A stretch of DNA of 64,000 nt from Rhizobium sp. Root483D2 (GTDB lineage: Bacteria; Pseudomonadota; Alphaproteobacteria; Rhizobiales; Rhizobiaceae): assembly GCF_001426685.1 (NCBI RefSeq), contig NZ_LMFB01000008.1, forward strand, positions 74,800 through 138,799. Reading direction: 5' to 3'. The translations under genes and the position numbers were made by a program. Shown here in pieces: positions 43,472 through 54,176 of the stretch. The notes beneath the pieces are model-generated. The model made no database searches. It was given only the letters and a program-made list of their open reading frames with translations, and was not told the DNA's origin. Position 1 is the first letter of the stretch. Every line of letters begins with the position of its first letter.

Positions 43472-44319
43472 TGTCCCTCGACATGCTCATGGCCGTCTTC
43501 GAATTCCCGTTCATGCGCAATGCGCTGCTGATCTCGGTGCTGGTGGCGGTCCCGACGGCGCTGCTTTCCTGCTTTCTCGTCCTGAAAGGCTGGTCGCTGA
43601 TGGGCGACGCGATTTCGCATGCGGTCTTTCCAGGTGTCGTCATCTCCTACATTGCCGGTCTGCCGTTTGCCGTTGGTGCCTTTGCCGCCGGCATGTCATG
43701 TGCGCTTCTGACCGGATATCTCAAGGAAAACAGCCGTATCAAGCAGGATACGGTGATGGGCGTGGTGTTCTCAGGCATGTTCGGCTTCGGTTTGGTGCTC
43801 TACACCAAGATCCAGAGCGATGTGCATCTCGACCATATCCTCTTTGGCGACATGCTCGGCATTGGCTGGGCGGATATCCTCCAAACCGGACTGATCGCGC
43901 TGGTGACGACCGCTATTCTTGCGGTAAAGTGGCGGGATTTCCTTTTGCATGCCTTCGATCCGGCCCAGGCAAAGGCCGTCGGTCTGCCCGTCAACTGGCT
44001 GCACTACGGATTGCTCGTCCTTCTTTCGCTGACGATCGTCGGAGCCCTGAAGGCCGTCGGGCTGATCCTCGCCATCGCCATGCTGATTGCACCGGGCGCC
44101 ATTGCCTTCCTGATCACTCGGACGATGGGAACGATGCTGATTGCCGCTGTCCTCGTCGCAACCGTGGCATCGTTCTTCGGGGTCTATCTCTCGTTCTTCA
44201 TCGACAGTGCGCCAGCCCCGACCATCGTGCTCCTCATGACAATTATCTTCATAGCCGCGTTCATCTGGTCGTCATGGAGGTCCGCCAGCGCAGAGGCGCA
44301 GCAAACCATCAGCGAGTGA
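43468..44319 (+). CDS. sitD: Manganese ABC importer permease SitD
   Basis: 283 residues, ABC-3 family, with CFLVLKGWSLMGDAISHAVF and LILAIAMLIAPGAIAFLITR matching SitC region by region. Start 43468 overlaps the sitC stop (ATGA); ATG 43471 is the next codon. The same frame is open a further 353 codons upstream, but that part overlaps sitB and sitC and is not coding. Last gene of the operon; no convincing terminator hairpin was seen after it. Confidence 0.93.
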   Translation: MMSLDMLMAVFEFPFMRNALLISVLVAVPTALLSCFLVLKGWSLMGDAISHAVFPGVVISYIAGLPFAVGAFAAGMSCALLTGYLKENSRIKQDTVMGVVFSGMFGFGLVLYTKIQSDVHLDHILFGDMLGIGWADILQTGLIALVTTAILAVKWRDFLLHAFDPAQAKAVGLPVNWLHYGLLVLLSLTIVGALKAVGLILAIAMLIAPGAIAFLITRTMGTMLIAAVLVATVASFFGVYLSFFIDSAPAPTIVLLMTIIFIAAFIWSSWRSASAEAQQTISE

Positions 44320-44352
44320 TCTTGCGTCATCTTGAGCTTGCGACGCTGGATT

Positions 44353-45429
44353 TCAAACGATCCTGCCGCGGGCGGCGACGGGCCAGACGGCTGAAATCTC
44401 GCCGTTTTCGATGATGTTGACCGCGTCGACCAGGTTGGTGACGACGCAAGCGTGATTGGGGACGATGCGCAGCCGGTCGCCGACTTTCAGGTTGATCGGC
44501 CCGTCGCTGACCAGGCGGCCGTGCTCTTCCGAAAGCTGGTCGATGGCGATGTCGTCGCGGTTAAGCACATGGCCATAGCCCGAGAGGCCGAGCAGGTCGG
44601 AGGTCAGCGCCTTTGAGCCGGCGTCGATGATGGCACGATTGGCAGCGGGCACGGACACCACAGTTGCCACCACCGTCAGCGCGCAGTCGTCCCATGTGCA
44701 GACGCCGCGCGTCACCAGAGAGCGGTCGTTATAGACATAGGTTCCCGGCCGGTATTCGGTCGTCACCGGTGCCTTGGCCGCGTCCATCATCGAAGGTGTG
44801 CCGCCCGATGTGATGACCGGCACCGTAATGCCGGCTGCCTCGATGAACGCCTTGGCGCGGGTCATGAAGGATTCGACCGCGGCCGCATCATTGGCCGGCG
44901 GATAGGTCATCAGCCCGCCGAAGACCAGGCCTTCGGCCTTGGCGATCCGTTGCGCAAGCGTGGCTGCGGCTTCGGGCGTCGGCACGCCGCAGCGGTCAGC
45001 CCCGGTATTGCATTCGACCAGTACCCGCAGCGGCTGAGCTTCCTGCGCAAAGGCGGCGGAGAGGCCGTCGATGACCGTCTCGTTGTCGGCAACGACACTC
45101 AGCGTCACCTTGCGTGCAAGCGCTGCGAGATGCGCGAGCTTTTCGGCGCCGAGAATATTGTAGGTGATGAGAACGTCGCGGATTTCAGCGCTGGCGGCGA
45201 CCATGGCCTCGGCTTCCGAAACCTTCTGGCAGGTCACGCCGATGGCCCCTGCCCTAAGTTGCATCTCGGCCACCGCCGGCAGCTTGTGCGTCTTGATATG
45301 CGGGCGGACCTTCAAGCCATGGGCGTCAGCATAGGCCTGGAAATGATCGATATTGCGCTGGGCGATGTCGAGATCGACCAGGACAGCTGGCGTGCTCACG
45401 GTCTGAAGCGTCGATGGGTCCTTGCTCAT
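44353..45429 (-). CDS. D-threonine aldolase/3-hydroxy-D-aspartate aldolase-like PLP enzyme
   Basis: 358 residues, alanine-racemase-fold PLP enzyme. The PLP Lys is K46 in RPHIKTHK and the divalent metal site is PNHACVVTN (His and Cys), both hallmarks of metal-activated D-threonine aldolases. The reaction would be cleavage of beta-hydroxy-D-amino acids to glycine and an aldehyde. The relationship to D-serine dehydratase (DSD1 type) leaves that as an alternative. Monocistronic, convergent with sitD and on the same strand as pobR, 134 bases away. Confidence 0.85.
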   Translation of the reverse strand: MSKDPSTLQTVSTPAVLVDLDIAQRNIDHFQAYADAHGLKVRPHIKTHKLPAVAEMQLRAGAIGVTCQKVSEAEAMVAASAEIRDVLITYNILGAEKLAHLAALARKVTLSVVADNETVIDGLSAAFAQEAQPLRVLVECNTGADRCGVPTPEAAATLAQRIAKAEGLVFGGLMTYPPANDAAAVESFMTRAKAFIEAAGITVPVITSGGTPSMMDAAKAPVTTEYRPGTYVYNDRSLVTRGVCTWDDCALTVVATVVSVPAANRAIIDAGSKALTSDLLGLSGYGHVLNRDDIAIDQLSEEHGRLVSDGPINLKVGDRLRIVPNHACVVTNLVDAVNIIENGEISAVWPVAARGRIV

Positions 45430-45563
45430 GGGATCTCCGGAAGTTCTGCTATGATGACGGAAGCGCTAGCGCATTCCGCCCGAATTCCTATCCGGCAAAG
45501 TTCTGCCCGTCCATGCGCGTCGCGTAAATTGCGGCGATTGCCATGGACGTCAGTTAAAGCGGC

Positions 45564-46445
45564 TCAGCTCTCACCCTGGCTGCGCCGCCATTGCCGTGGC
45601 GAAAGGCCTGTCCGCGTCAGGAAAAAACGGGAGAAATAGGCGGGATCGGCAAAGCCGAGCCGGAAGCCGATTTCCTGCACGGGAATTTGCGTGAACAGCA
45701 GTTCGCGTTGCGCCTCGTCGATCAGCTTGCCGTTGATCAGCATCTGGGTGCTACCGCCGGTCAGCTGTTTGACGATGCGGTTGAGATGTGTGGGCGACAA
45801 CCCCAGCGCATCTGCATAGAAGGATGCTGGTTTGTGGGAGCGGAAATGCTGGTGGATCAAACCGGTCAACCGGCTCAGCCGCCGCTCGTTCGCCGTCGCT
45901 CCCGCCTCTTCGTCCGCCTGCCCCCCGGACGTCAGCCGTGCCGTCAGCCTGAGCGCGGAGGTGAGATAGGCCTCGCAAAGATCGGCCGCCCCGGTGCGCC
46001 GGGCTGCTGCCTCTGCCGCCAGCCGGTGCAGCGTATCGGCGATATAGCGGCTGCCGGTGTCGTCCGGCAGCAGCGCCGTCAGGCGCGGCAGGCTGAGCCA
46101 GGCGCCAAACCGGCTGTGATCGCCGGGCATGGTTTTCAGATGCGACGCAAGCACCGTGAACACGTAACCATCGATATCCCTGGAGAACCGGAAGCCGTGA
46201 CGGCAAAGCGGCGGCACCGTGATGACGGCGGGGGCTGCAATGGCCTGGACGGCATCGCCAAAAACCGCGTCGCCCGATCCTGCCGCGATGTACAGGATCT
46301 GAAAGAACTGCTCGTGGCGATGCTGACCGATTTCCCAATGATGCAGGCTGCTGCGTGACGGGATCGTTTCGCAATGCAGCCAGAAGCGCGGTGAATCACT
46401 GGATTTTTCGCCATAGAGCTCATAGGTGGGGATCGCGCGCATCAT
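45564..46445 (-). CDS. pobR: AraC-family regulator of pobA
   Basis: 293 residues. N-terminal cupin-like effector domain (HRHEQFFQILYI) and C-terminal AraC domain with two helix-turn-helix motifs (HKPASFYADALGLSPTHLNR and IPVQEIGFRLGFADPAYFSR). Divergent from p-hydroxybenzoate hydroxylase, the arrangement known for rhizobial and Azotobacter PobR of the AraC class. Likely activates pobA in response to 4-hydroxybenzoate. The long upstream frame to 46661 overlaps pobA and is not used; start 46445 or 46442. Confidence 0.88.
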   Translation of the reverse strand: MMRAIPTYELYGEKSSDSPRFWLHCETIPSRSSLHHWEIGQHRHEQFFQILYIAAGSGDAVFGDAVQAIAAPAVITVPPLCRHGFRFSRDIDGYVFTVLASHLKTMPGDHSRFGAWLSLPRLTALLPDDTGSRYIADTLHRLAAEAAARRTGAADLCEAYLTSALRLTARLTSGGQADEEAGATANERRLSRLTGLIHQHFRSHKPASFYADALGLSPTHLNRIVKQLTGGSTQMLINGKLIDEAQRELLFTQIPVQEIGFRLGFADPAYFSRFFLTRTGLSPRQWRRSQGES

Positions 46446-46451
46446 GTCCTG

Positions 46452-47727
<1,276 letters not shown>

Positions 47728-47732
47728 GCAAT

Positions 47733-47755
47733 GGGAGGCATCCGAAAGGCCTCCC
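47733..47755. terminator. Hairpin between convergent pobA and pcaF
   Basis: GGGAGGC (47733-47739) pairs with GCCTCCC (47749-47755) around a nine-base loop, six bases past the pobA stop. No U tract follows, so efficiency is uncertain; it could serve both convergent genes. Confidence 0.5.
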
Positions 47756-47805
47756 TCTCCAACCAGGAATGTGTCGGCAACCGATATCGCCGCCGCTTCC
47801 TTGCA

Positions 47806-49011
47806 TCAGGCACGTTCGAGCGCGATTGCGATCCCCTGCCCGACACCGATGCACATGGTCGATAGGGAAAAGCGGCCACCGGTCAGCTGGAGGTCGAGGG
47901 CGGCGGTGCCGGTGATGCGGGCGCCGGACATGCCAAGCGGATGCCCAAGCGCGATGGCGCCGCCGTTGCGGTTGACGCGTGGATCCTCATCGGCGATGCC
48001 GAGTTCGCGAAGGACGGCGAGACCCTGGCTGGCAAAGGCTTCGTTGAGCTCGATCACATCGAACTGGTCTTGCGTCATGCCCAGCCGCGCCATCAGCTTT
48101 TGCGAGGCGGGTACCGGGCCGATGCCCATGATGCGCGGCGGCACGCCTGCAGCCGCACCTCCCATGACGCGGGCGACCGGCGTCAGGCCATGTTTCTTCA
48201 CGGCGGCTTCCGAGGCAATGATCAGCGCGGCAGCGCCATCGTTGACGCCGGAGGCATTGCCGGCGGTCACGGTACCGCCTTCCTTCCTGAAGGGTGTGCC
48301 GAGCTTGGCAAGCGTTTCGATCGTGGTTGCGCGGGGGTGCTCATCCCTGTCGATGGTGACCGGATCACCCTTGCGCTGCGGGATGACGACGGCGGTGATC
48401 TCGCGCGCAAGACGTCCGTTGTCCTGGGCAGCGGCCGCCTTGTTCTGTGAGTGGAGTGCGAAGGCGTCCTGGTCTGCCCGGCTCACCTTGTAATCCTCGG
48501 CGACTTTTTCGCCGGTCTCCGGCATCGAATCGACGCCATATTGTTTCTTCATCAACGGATTGATGAAGCGCCAGCCGATTGTCGTATCGTGAATTTCGGC
48601 GGCGCGGGAAAAGGCAGTTTCGGCCTTGGGCATGACGAACGGCGCGCGCGACATGCTTTCCACGCCCCCGGCAATCATCAGTTCGGCCTCGCCGGCACGG
48701 ATGGCACGGGCGGCCGTGATGACGGCATCCATGCCGGAGCCGCACAACCGGTTGATGGTGGTGCCGGACACGTCAAGCGGCATGCCGGAGAGCAGCAGCG
48801 ACATGCGCGCGATGTTGCGATTGTCCTCACCCGCCTGGTTGGCGCAGCCGAAAATCACATCGTCCACCGCCTGCCAGTCAACGGAAGCATTGCGTTGCAT
48901 CAGCGCTTTCAGCGGAATGGCGCCGAGATCATCGGCCCGCACGGAAGAGAGAGAACCACCGAAACGGCCGATCGGCGTGCGGATATAGTCGCAGATATAG
49001 GCTTCAGCCAT
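47806..49011 (-). CDS. pcaF: 3-oxoadipyl-CoA thiolase
   Basis: 401 residues, thiolase II. The nucleophile is C90 in NRLCGSG, the His in HPLGMSGARI and the second Cys in CIGVGQGIAI; NEAFASQ is also present. Cleaves 3-oxoadipyl-CoA with CoA into succinyl-CoA and acetyl-CoA, the last step of the beta-ketoadipate pathway. The start ATG overlaps the pcaJ stop (TGATG); a GTG one codon earlier is an alternative. Confidence 0.94.
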   Translation of the reverse strand: MAEAYICDYIRTPIGRFGGSLSSVRADDLGAIPLKALMQRNASVDWQAVDDVIFGCANQAGEDNRNIARMSLLLSGMPLDVSGTTINRLCGSGMDAVITAARAIRAGEAELMIAGGVESMSRAPFVMPKAETAFSRAAEIHDTTIGWRFINPLMKKQYGVDSMPETGEKVAEDYKVSRADQDAFALHSQNKAAAAQDNGRLAREITAVVIPQRKGDPVTIDRDEHPRATTIETLAKLGTPFRKEGGTVTAGNASGVNDGAAALIIASEAAVKKHGLTPVARVMGGAAAGVPPRIMGIGPVPASQKLMARLGMTQDQFDVIELNEAFASQGLAVLRELGIADEDPRVNRNGGAIALGHPLGMSGARITGTAALDLQLTGGRFSLSTMCIGVGQGIAIALERA

Positions 49012-49793
49012 CACGCCGCCTCCCCGTCGCCCTGATGGGCTTTCCTGGTGCGGGCGTTGATGTCGCGCAGGGTCTGCAGCTCGGTTTCAGTCGGAGCGGG
49101 CGTGTCCATCACCGTGTCGGCAAACTTGATCGGCCAGCCGCAATTCTCAGAGATTTGCGCGCGGGTCACGCCCTGATGGATCGACACCACGGTCAATTCC
49201 TTGGTGACCGGGTCCGGCTCGAGGATGCAGAGGTCCGTGATCACGCGGCTCGGTCCCTTGGTCTTCATGCCGAGCCGTTCGCGGTGATTGCCGCCTTCGC
49301 CGTGGCCCATCGAGGTGATGAAATTGAGCTTATCGACGAAGCCGCGTTTGGAGAGCGCCATGGTAATGAAAATCTGGCCGCAATTGCTGGCAATCTCCGG
49401 AGCGCCACCACCACCGGGCAGGCGCACCTTCGGATGATCGTAGGGACCGACCACCGTGGTGTTGAGATTGGCGAATCTGTCGATCTGGGCGCCGCCGAGA
49501 AAGCCGGTGGTGATGCGCCCGCCCTGCAGCCAGTAGCGGAACATTTCAGGCACTGGGACGGTGAACAGCGCCGTGGCGCACAACTCGCCATCGCCGATCG
49601 ACAGCGGCAGAACATCCGGCCTGGTGCCGACCGTGCCGCTTTCATAGATCAGCGTGATATCCGGCGCATGGGTGAGCCGTGCCACGTTGCAGGCAGCCGA
49701 TGGCGCGCCGATGCCGACGAAACAGACATCCTCGTTGGTCAGTGCACGCGCGGCCGCAATGGTCATCATTTCGGTGGGGGTGAAGTCGCTCAT
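49011..49793 (-). CDS. pcaJ: 3-oxoadipate CoA-transferase subunit B
   Basis: 260 residues, class I CoA-transferase beta subunit. The catalytic Glu is probably in LIYESGTVGTRPDVLP; the glycine-rich LPGGGGAPEIAS is typical. Start 49793 is preferred over the ATG two codons earlier because the ribosome site GAGGAG is directly adjacent to the earlier ATG but six bases from this one. Transfers CoA from succinyl-CoA to 3-oxoadipate with PcaI. Confidence 0.92.
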   Translation of the reverse strand: MSDFTPTEMMTIAAARALTNEDVCFVGIGAPSAACNVARLTHAPDITLIYESGTVGTRPDVLPLSIGDGELCATALFTVPVPEMFRYWLQGGRITTGFLGGAQIDRFANLNTTVVGPYDHPKVRLPGGGGAPEIASNCGQIFITMALSKRGFVDKLNFITSMGHGEGGNHRERLGMKTKGPSRVITDLCILEPDPVTKELTVVSIHQGVTRAQISENCGWPIKFADTVMDTPAPTETELQTLRDINARTRKAHQGDGEAA

Positions 49794-49803
49794 CGTCATC
49801 TCC

Positions 49804-50652
49804 TCACGCGGCCTTCTTTGCATGCCTGGCAAAGTCTTCCGGCCCGGCCTTCATGATGTTGTCCTCGATCCAGGCCTGGAACGTATCGCGGTCGCGGGCG
49901 ATCTCGTCCCAGGCAATGTAGAAGGCGTTCGAGCGTGGATAATAGCCGTGCGCATAGGATGGAAAAGCGCCACCGGGCACGGCAACAACCGCAGTCACGG
50001 CCCAGGAAGGCAGAATGACGGAATTGGGTGAAGGCGCGTTCAGGTCATCGACGATCTCCTCGACCGTGACGATCGAGCGCTTTGCACCAAGCACCGCTTC
50101 CTTCTGCACGCCAACGATCCCTTCGAGCAGCACATTGCCCTTCCGGTCGGCCTTGAGAGCATGGATGATCGTCACGTCCGGGCGGATGGCCGGCACGGCC
50201 GCCAGCACCTCGCCTGTGAAGGGGCATGTGACCTGCTTGATATTCGGGTTCACCTTGGGAAGGTCGGCGCCGATATAGCCGCGCAGCATGGCAAATGGCA
50301 GGTTTGCGGCGCCGGCTTCATAGCCGTTCGCCATCGCGGCGTGGGAGTGTTCCTCGATCTCCAGCGGCCGTGGCCACTGGTTTTCGACGGCATCGCGGAA
50401 GCGGTGCAGCGAGCCGACGCCCGGATTGCCGCCCCAGGAGAATTTCATGCCGCGCGCAGCACCCGCCCCGATCAACTGATCGTAGAGAATATCCGGCGTC
50501 ATGCGGATCAGGAACAAATCCTTTTTGCCCTGCCGGATCACCTCGTGACCGGCGGCATAGGGGATCAGATGGGTGAACCCTTCCATGGCGACAGTATCGC
50601 CGTCCCGCACGTTTTCGGAAATGGCTTCCGCCAGCGAAGTCAGTCGCGCCAA
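49804..50652 (-). CDS. pcaI: 3-oxoadipate CoA-transferase subunit A
   Basis: 282 residues from a TTG start at 50652, chosen because AGGAG lies six bases upstream and the product then begins ARLTSLAEAISENV, matching the family start; the longer open frame to 50712 would run into the PcaR operator region. The sequence (EGFTHLIPYAAGHEVI) is of the glutaconate-transferase-like type found for rhizobial PcaI rather than the Pseudomonas type. First gene of the pcaIJF operon. Confidence 0.9.
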   Translation of the reverse strand: MARLTSLAEAISENVRDGDTVAMEGFTHLIPYAAGHEVIRQGKKDLFLIRMTPDILYDQLIGAGAARGMKFSWGGNPGVGSLHRFRDAVENQWPRPLEIEEHSHAAMANGYEAGAANLPFAMLRGYIGADLPKVNPNIKQVTCPFTGEVLAAVPAIRPDVTIIHALKADRKGNVLLEGIVGVQKEAVLGAKRSIVTVEEIVDDLNAPSPNSVILPSWAVTAVVAVPGGAFPSYAHGYYPRSNAFYIAWDEIARDRDTFQAWIEDNIMKAGPEDFARHAKKAA

Positions 50653-50719
50653 GGCATTCTCCTCCTGATCTTTGGGTAGCGCAAATAAGCGCCCGAATCC
50701 GTGCGCCGTCAAATATTTC

Positions 50720-50752
50720 GTGCGTTATTTGATATTTGTTCGTATAACGCAC
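50720..50752. promoter_or_regulatory. PcaR operator candidate between pcaI and pcaR
   Basis: GTGCGTTAT (50720-50728) and ATAACGCAC (50744-50752) form a perfect 9-bp inverted repeat with a 15-base spacer, centred between the divergent pcaI and pcaR genes. Size and location fit an IclR-type regulator acting on both promoters. Confidence 0.75.
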
Positions 50753-50782
50753 AGACAAAGATCAAATTTGCGAGGCGTGGTT

Positions 50783-51538
50783 ATGCGGGAATCGGATTTC
50801 GTCAGCGGCTTTGCCCGCGGCCTGAAGGTCATCGAAGCCTTCGGGGAAGCACGTCCGAAGCTCACCATCGCCGAGGCTGCGAAGCTCACGGAACTCGACA
50901 GGGCGACGGTGCGCCGCTGCCTGCTCACACTCGCCGATCTGGGTTACGCCGATTATGACGGCAAGTTTTTTGCGTTGACGCCGAAGGTGCTGCGGCTCGG
51001 CCATGCCTATCTTTCGGCAACGCCCCTGCCCCTGGTGATCCAGCCCTATCTCGACCAGCTCTCGGAAAAGGCGGGGCAAAGTGCCTCCGCCTCTGTTCTC
51101 GATGGGACCGAGATCGTCTATATCGCCCGCGCCGCGCAAAAGCGGGTGATGTCGATCAATCTTTCTCCGGGATCGCGCTTGCCTGCCTATTGCGCCTCGA
51201 TGGGGCGGGCTCTCTTGGCTTCGTTGCCCGAAGCGGAGGCGCGCAGCATTCTGGACCGCTCGGAACTCAAGGCCAATACGCCGGTGACCAAGACGGCCCC
51301 GGACGCGCTCATGGAAGAGCTTCGCCTTGTGCGGTCGCAGGGATATGCCGTCATCGATCAGGAGCTGGAACTCGGCCTCTGCTCCATCGCCGTCCCCGTT
51401 GAAAACGATCGCGGGCGTGTGCTGGCTGCCATCAATATCGGCGCGCCGGCAGCGCATGTGCCGGCAGCCGAGATGGGGCATCGCTACCTGTCTTTGCTCA
51501 AGGACACGCAAAAAGCGCTGCGGCTGGTGCTGCGATAG
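50783..51538 (+). CDS. pcaR: IclR-family regulator of pcaIJF
   Basis: 251 residues. N-terminal winged helix (FARGLKVIEAFGEARPKLTI, then AKLTELDRATVRRCLLTLAD) and a C-terminal IclR effector domain with LPAYCASMGRALLA and LGLCSIAVPV. Divergent from pcaIJF, as in Sinorhizobium meliloti, where PcaR activates with beta-ketoadipate-pathway intermediates. Start 50783 follows GCGAGGCG. The upstream frame to 50672 overlaps the operator and is not used. Confidence 0.92.
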   Translation: MRESDFVSGFARGLKVIEAFGEARPKLTIAEAAKLTELDRATVRRCLLTLADLGYADYDGKFFALTPKVLRLGHAYLSATPLPLVIQPYLDQLSEKAGQSASASVLDGTEIVYIARAAQKRVMSINLSPGSRLPAYCASMGRALLASLPEAEARSILDRSELKANTPVTKTAPDALMEELRLVRSQGYAVIDQELELGLCSIAVPVENDRGRVLAAINIGAPAAHVPAAEMGHRYLSLLKDTQKALRLVLR

Positions 51539-51695
51539 CCAATATGGGCGCGGCAAGCGGGCAAAGGCCGATCGTTCTGCCGAAGAAGGTGTGGCGCGGC
51601 AAACATCGGAAACTTGACCTTGCCGGGACGCCTGGAACATAGATGACAGCGTGCTCCGGCCGATGCCGGTCGATGGAATATATGGAAGCGATGGC

Positions 51696-52616
51696 ATGCG
51701 GAAATTACCTGCGCTTTCGGCGATGAAGGTGTTCGAGGTCGTCGGGCAGACACGCAGTTTCACGCGTGCGGCCGAGCTGCTGAACCTCACGCAAAGTGCG
51801 GTCAGCCGCCAGGTGCGCAATCTGGAAAAGCAGCTGGGCGAAAACCTTTTGATCCGCCATCATCATGATCTCGAATTGACGCGCGCGGGTGCCGAACTTC
51901 TGGCAACGCTGCAGCTTGCCTTTCACAATGTCGAGCAGACAGTGCGCTCGATCATGGAGAAGAGCAACCGCAACCGGCTGCGTATCAACGTGCCGCCGAC
52001 CTTTGCCAAGCGCTGGCTGATGCCCCGGCTGTCGCGGCTGCGCGAGGCCTTGCCGGAGATCGAGATCAGCCTCAGCACCGATCTCAAGGATACGCTGGCC
52101 GAGCGCAGCCTGCTCGATTGCGCCATTCGCTTCGGCGATGGCGAATGGCCGATGCTGCAATCGCGCATCCTGATGACCGAACGGCACATTGCAGTCTGCG
52201 CGCCCGGCCTTTTGAGGGCAGCGGAGCGCGGTGGCCGGATCGACCTTTCGTCCTTTACCTTCCTGCATGTGCTGGCCGCCGCCGACCAGCGCTATCTCAC
52301 CTGGCAGCATTGGCTGGATGCCGCCGGTCTCGGCGGCACCGATGTGCGCGGCGGTATGGAATTCGATCTTCTCGACCTGGTGATCGAGGCCGCCTGCAAC
52401 GGGCTTGGAATTGCCGTGGTCGATCGCTTCATGGTGGAAAGCCAGCTGCAAAGCGGCCAGCTTGTGCCCGTGCTCGATGTCGAGATCGAGGGCCATGAAT
52501 CCTACTGGCTGGTTACCCGCACCGACCAGCCTGAGAGCGCCAGTGTCCAGCAATTTCGCACATGGCTGATGAATGAGATCGCGCTGGCTGAAGGCTCCAA
52601 CGCCGCAGCACAATGA
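51696..52616 (+). CDS. LysR-family regulator, GcvA-like
   Basis: 306 residues. Helix-turn-helix region (MRKLPALSAMKVFEVVGQTR, then TQSAVSRQVRNLEKQLGENL) and effector domain with the GcvA-type WQHWLDAAG stretch. Start 51696 is preferred; 51663 is possible. Same strand as the aldehyde dehydrogenase gene 110 bases downstream, so it probably controls the following catabolic operon. No clear T-N11-A palindrome could be picked out in the gap. Confidence 0.88.
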   Translation: MRKLPALSAMKVFEVVGQTRSFTRAAELLNLTQSAVSRQVRNLEKQLGENLLIRHHHDLELTRAGAELLATLQLAFHNVEQTVRSIMEKSNRNRLRINVPPTFAKRWLMPRLSRLREALPEIEISLSTDLKDTLAERSLLDCAIRFGDGEWPMLQSRILMTERHIAVCAPGLLRAAERGGRIDLSSFTFLHVLAAADQRYLTWQHWLDAAGLGGTDVRGGMEFDLLDLVIEAACNGLGIAVVDRFMVESQLQSGQLVPVLDVEIEGHESYWLVTRTDQPESASVQQFRTWLMNEIALAEGSNAAAQ

Positions 52617-52726
52617 GCAAGGCGAAACATTCGTTTTTGGAATGCTTGGCCCGATAATAAGTCGCTTGCGAACGGGGCCCAAGGTCCCGTCTACTGCGTG
52701 AAACAGACTATGTTTCGGGTGGGCTC

Positions 52727-54151
52727 ATGACGCAATATCGCAACTTCATCGGTGGCCGTTTTGTCGATAAGGCCGGCTTGGCTGAGATCGAGGTGCGCAA
52801 TCCGGCCAATGGCCAGATCTTCACCACGGTTCCGGCCGCAGACGACGCGGATGTCATAGCGGCGGTCGAGGCAGCGAAAAGCGCGCAGAAGCTTTGGCGC
52901 AAGCTCGCGGCGATCCAGCGTGGCAATGCCTTGCGCAAACTGGCCGATGCGGTCGAGCGGCATGCCCCGACGATTGGCGAGGCGCTGGCGCTGGAATCCG
53001 GCAAGAGCCTTGCGGACGCCATCGCCGAAGCCATCTACGGCGTCGAACTGATGCGCTATCACGCGGAATGGGCGCGCCGCATCGAAGGCGAGATCATCGA
53101 AAGCGATACGCCGGATGAGACGCTGCTGCTTAAGCGCGAGCCGATCGGCGTCGTTGCCTGCCTGATCCCGTTCAATTTTCCGATCTATACGCTGGTGCGC
53201 AAGATCGCGCCCGCCCTCATCACCGGCAATGCCGTCGTTGTCCGTCCGAGTAACACAACCCCGGCCTCCGCCTTCGCGTTTGCACAAGCGGTGCTGGAAG
53301 CGGGTCTGCCGGACGGGCTCGTCAACATCATGACGATGTCGCACGATGTGGCCCGCACCATGTGCACGCATCCGGCCGTCGGCATGATCACGCTGACCGG
53401 CAGCGTTTCGGCGGGCCAGACGGTGCTCGATTACTGCAAGACCAATATTGCCAAACCCTCCCTGGAGCTTGGCGGCAAGTCGCCTGTCATCGTCGAGCCC
53501 GATGCCGATCTCGACGCCGTGGCCCGCATGGTCCTCGGCGCAAAGACGGCCCATTGCGGACAGGTCTGTACCTCTGCCGAGCGGCTTTACGTCCATAGGT
53601 CGATCCACGATGCTTTGGTCGAGAAGCTGCGCCAGGGCTTCGCCGCCCGCCGTTTCGGCGACCGCGCCATTGACCCCGAGATGATGGGACCGCTTGCCAA
53701 TGCGGCGGCGCGAGCCCGTATTCACGGCATGGTCGAGCGGGCCGTGGCGGAGGGAGCGACAGTTATTGCGGGTGGTGCGATTCCGGATGGCGAAGGCTAT
53801 TTCTATCCGCCGACCCTGATGACCGGCTGCCGCCAGGAAATGGAGATCGTCCGCGAAGAGGTGTTTGGCCCGGTGCTGGCGGTGTTGTCCTACGAGACGT
53901 TCGATGAGGCTTTGGCGCTTGCCAGCGATCACCAGTTCGGGCTCGCCTCGGTGCTGTTTTCGGAAAATTACCGCAAGGTCATGCAGGCGGCGAGCGAGAT
54001 CGAAGCAGGCGAGCTTTACGTCAACCGTTTCCCGGCCGATCCCTACCAGGGCTATCATGCGGGCTGGAAGAAATCCGGGCTCGGCGGCGATGACGGCAAG
54101 CACGGCATGCTCGAATTCACGCAGACGCGGCTTGTTATCCTGAAACATTGA
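52727..54151 (+). CDS. NAD(P)-dependent aldehyde dehydrogenase
   Basis: 474 residues, ALDH superfamily of the lactaldehyde/succinate-semialdehyde type. General-base Glu in LELGGKSPVIV, nucleophile Cys in HCGQVCTSAERL, and EEVFGPVL near the C-terminus. First gene of a run followed 25 bases later by an enolase-superfamily enzyme, then a GMC oxidoreductase and a hydroxyacid-dehydrogenase-like gene. Oxidises an aldehyde produced in this route; which one is unknown. Confidence 0.92.
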   Translation: MTQYRNFIGGRFVDKAGLAEIEVRNPANGQIFTTVPAADDADVIAAVEAAKSAQKLWRKLAAIQRGNALRKLADAVERHAPTIGEALALESGKSLADAIAEAIYGVELMRYHAEWARRIEGEIIESDTPDETLLLKREPIGVVACLIPFNFPIYTLVRKIAPALITGNAVVVRPSNTTPASAFAFAQAVLEAGLPDGLVNIMTMSHDVARTMCTHPAVGMITLTGSVSAGQTVLDYCKTNIAKPSLELGGKSPVIVEPDADLDAVARMVLGAKTAHCGQVCTSAERLYVHRSIHDALVEKLRQGFAARRFGDRAIDPEMMGPLANAAARARIHGMVERAVAEGATVIAGGAIPDGEGYFYPPTLMTGCRQEMEIVREEVFGPVLAVLSYETFDEALALASDHQFGLASVLFSENYRKVMQAASEIEAGELYVNRFPADPYQGYHAGWKKSGLGGDDGKHGMLEFTQTRLVILKH

Positions 54152-54176
54152 TGACCCGGCGAGGAGGAATCACCCC

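Noticed and set aside
52691-54148. 485-codon minus-strand frame
   Set aside because: Antisense to the aldehyde dehydrogenase with its complete catalytic motifs.
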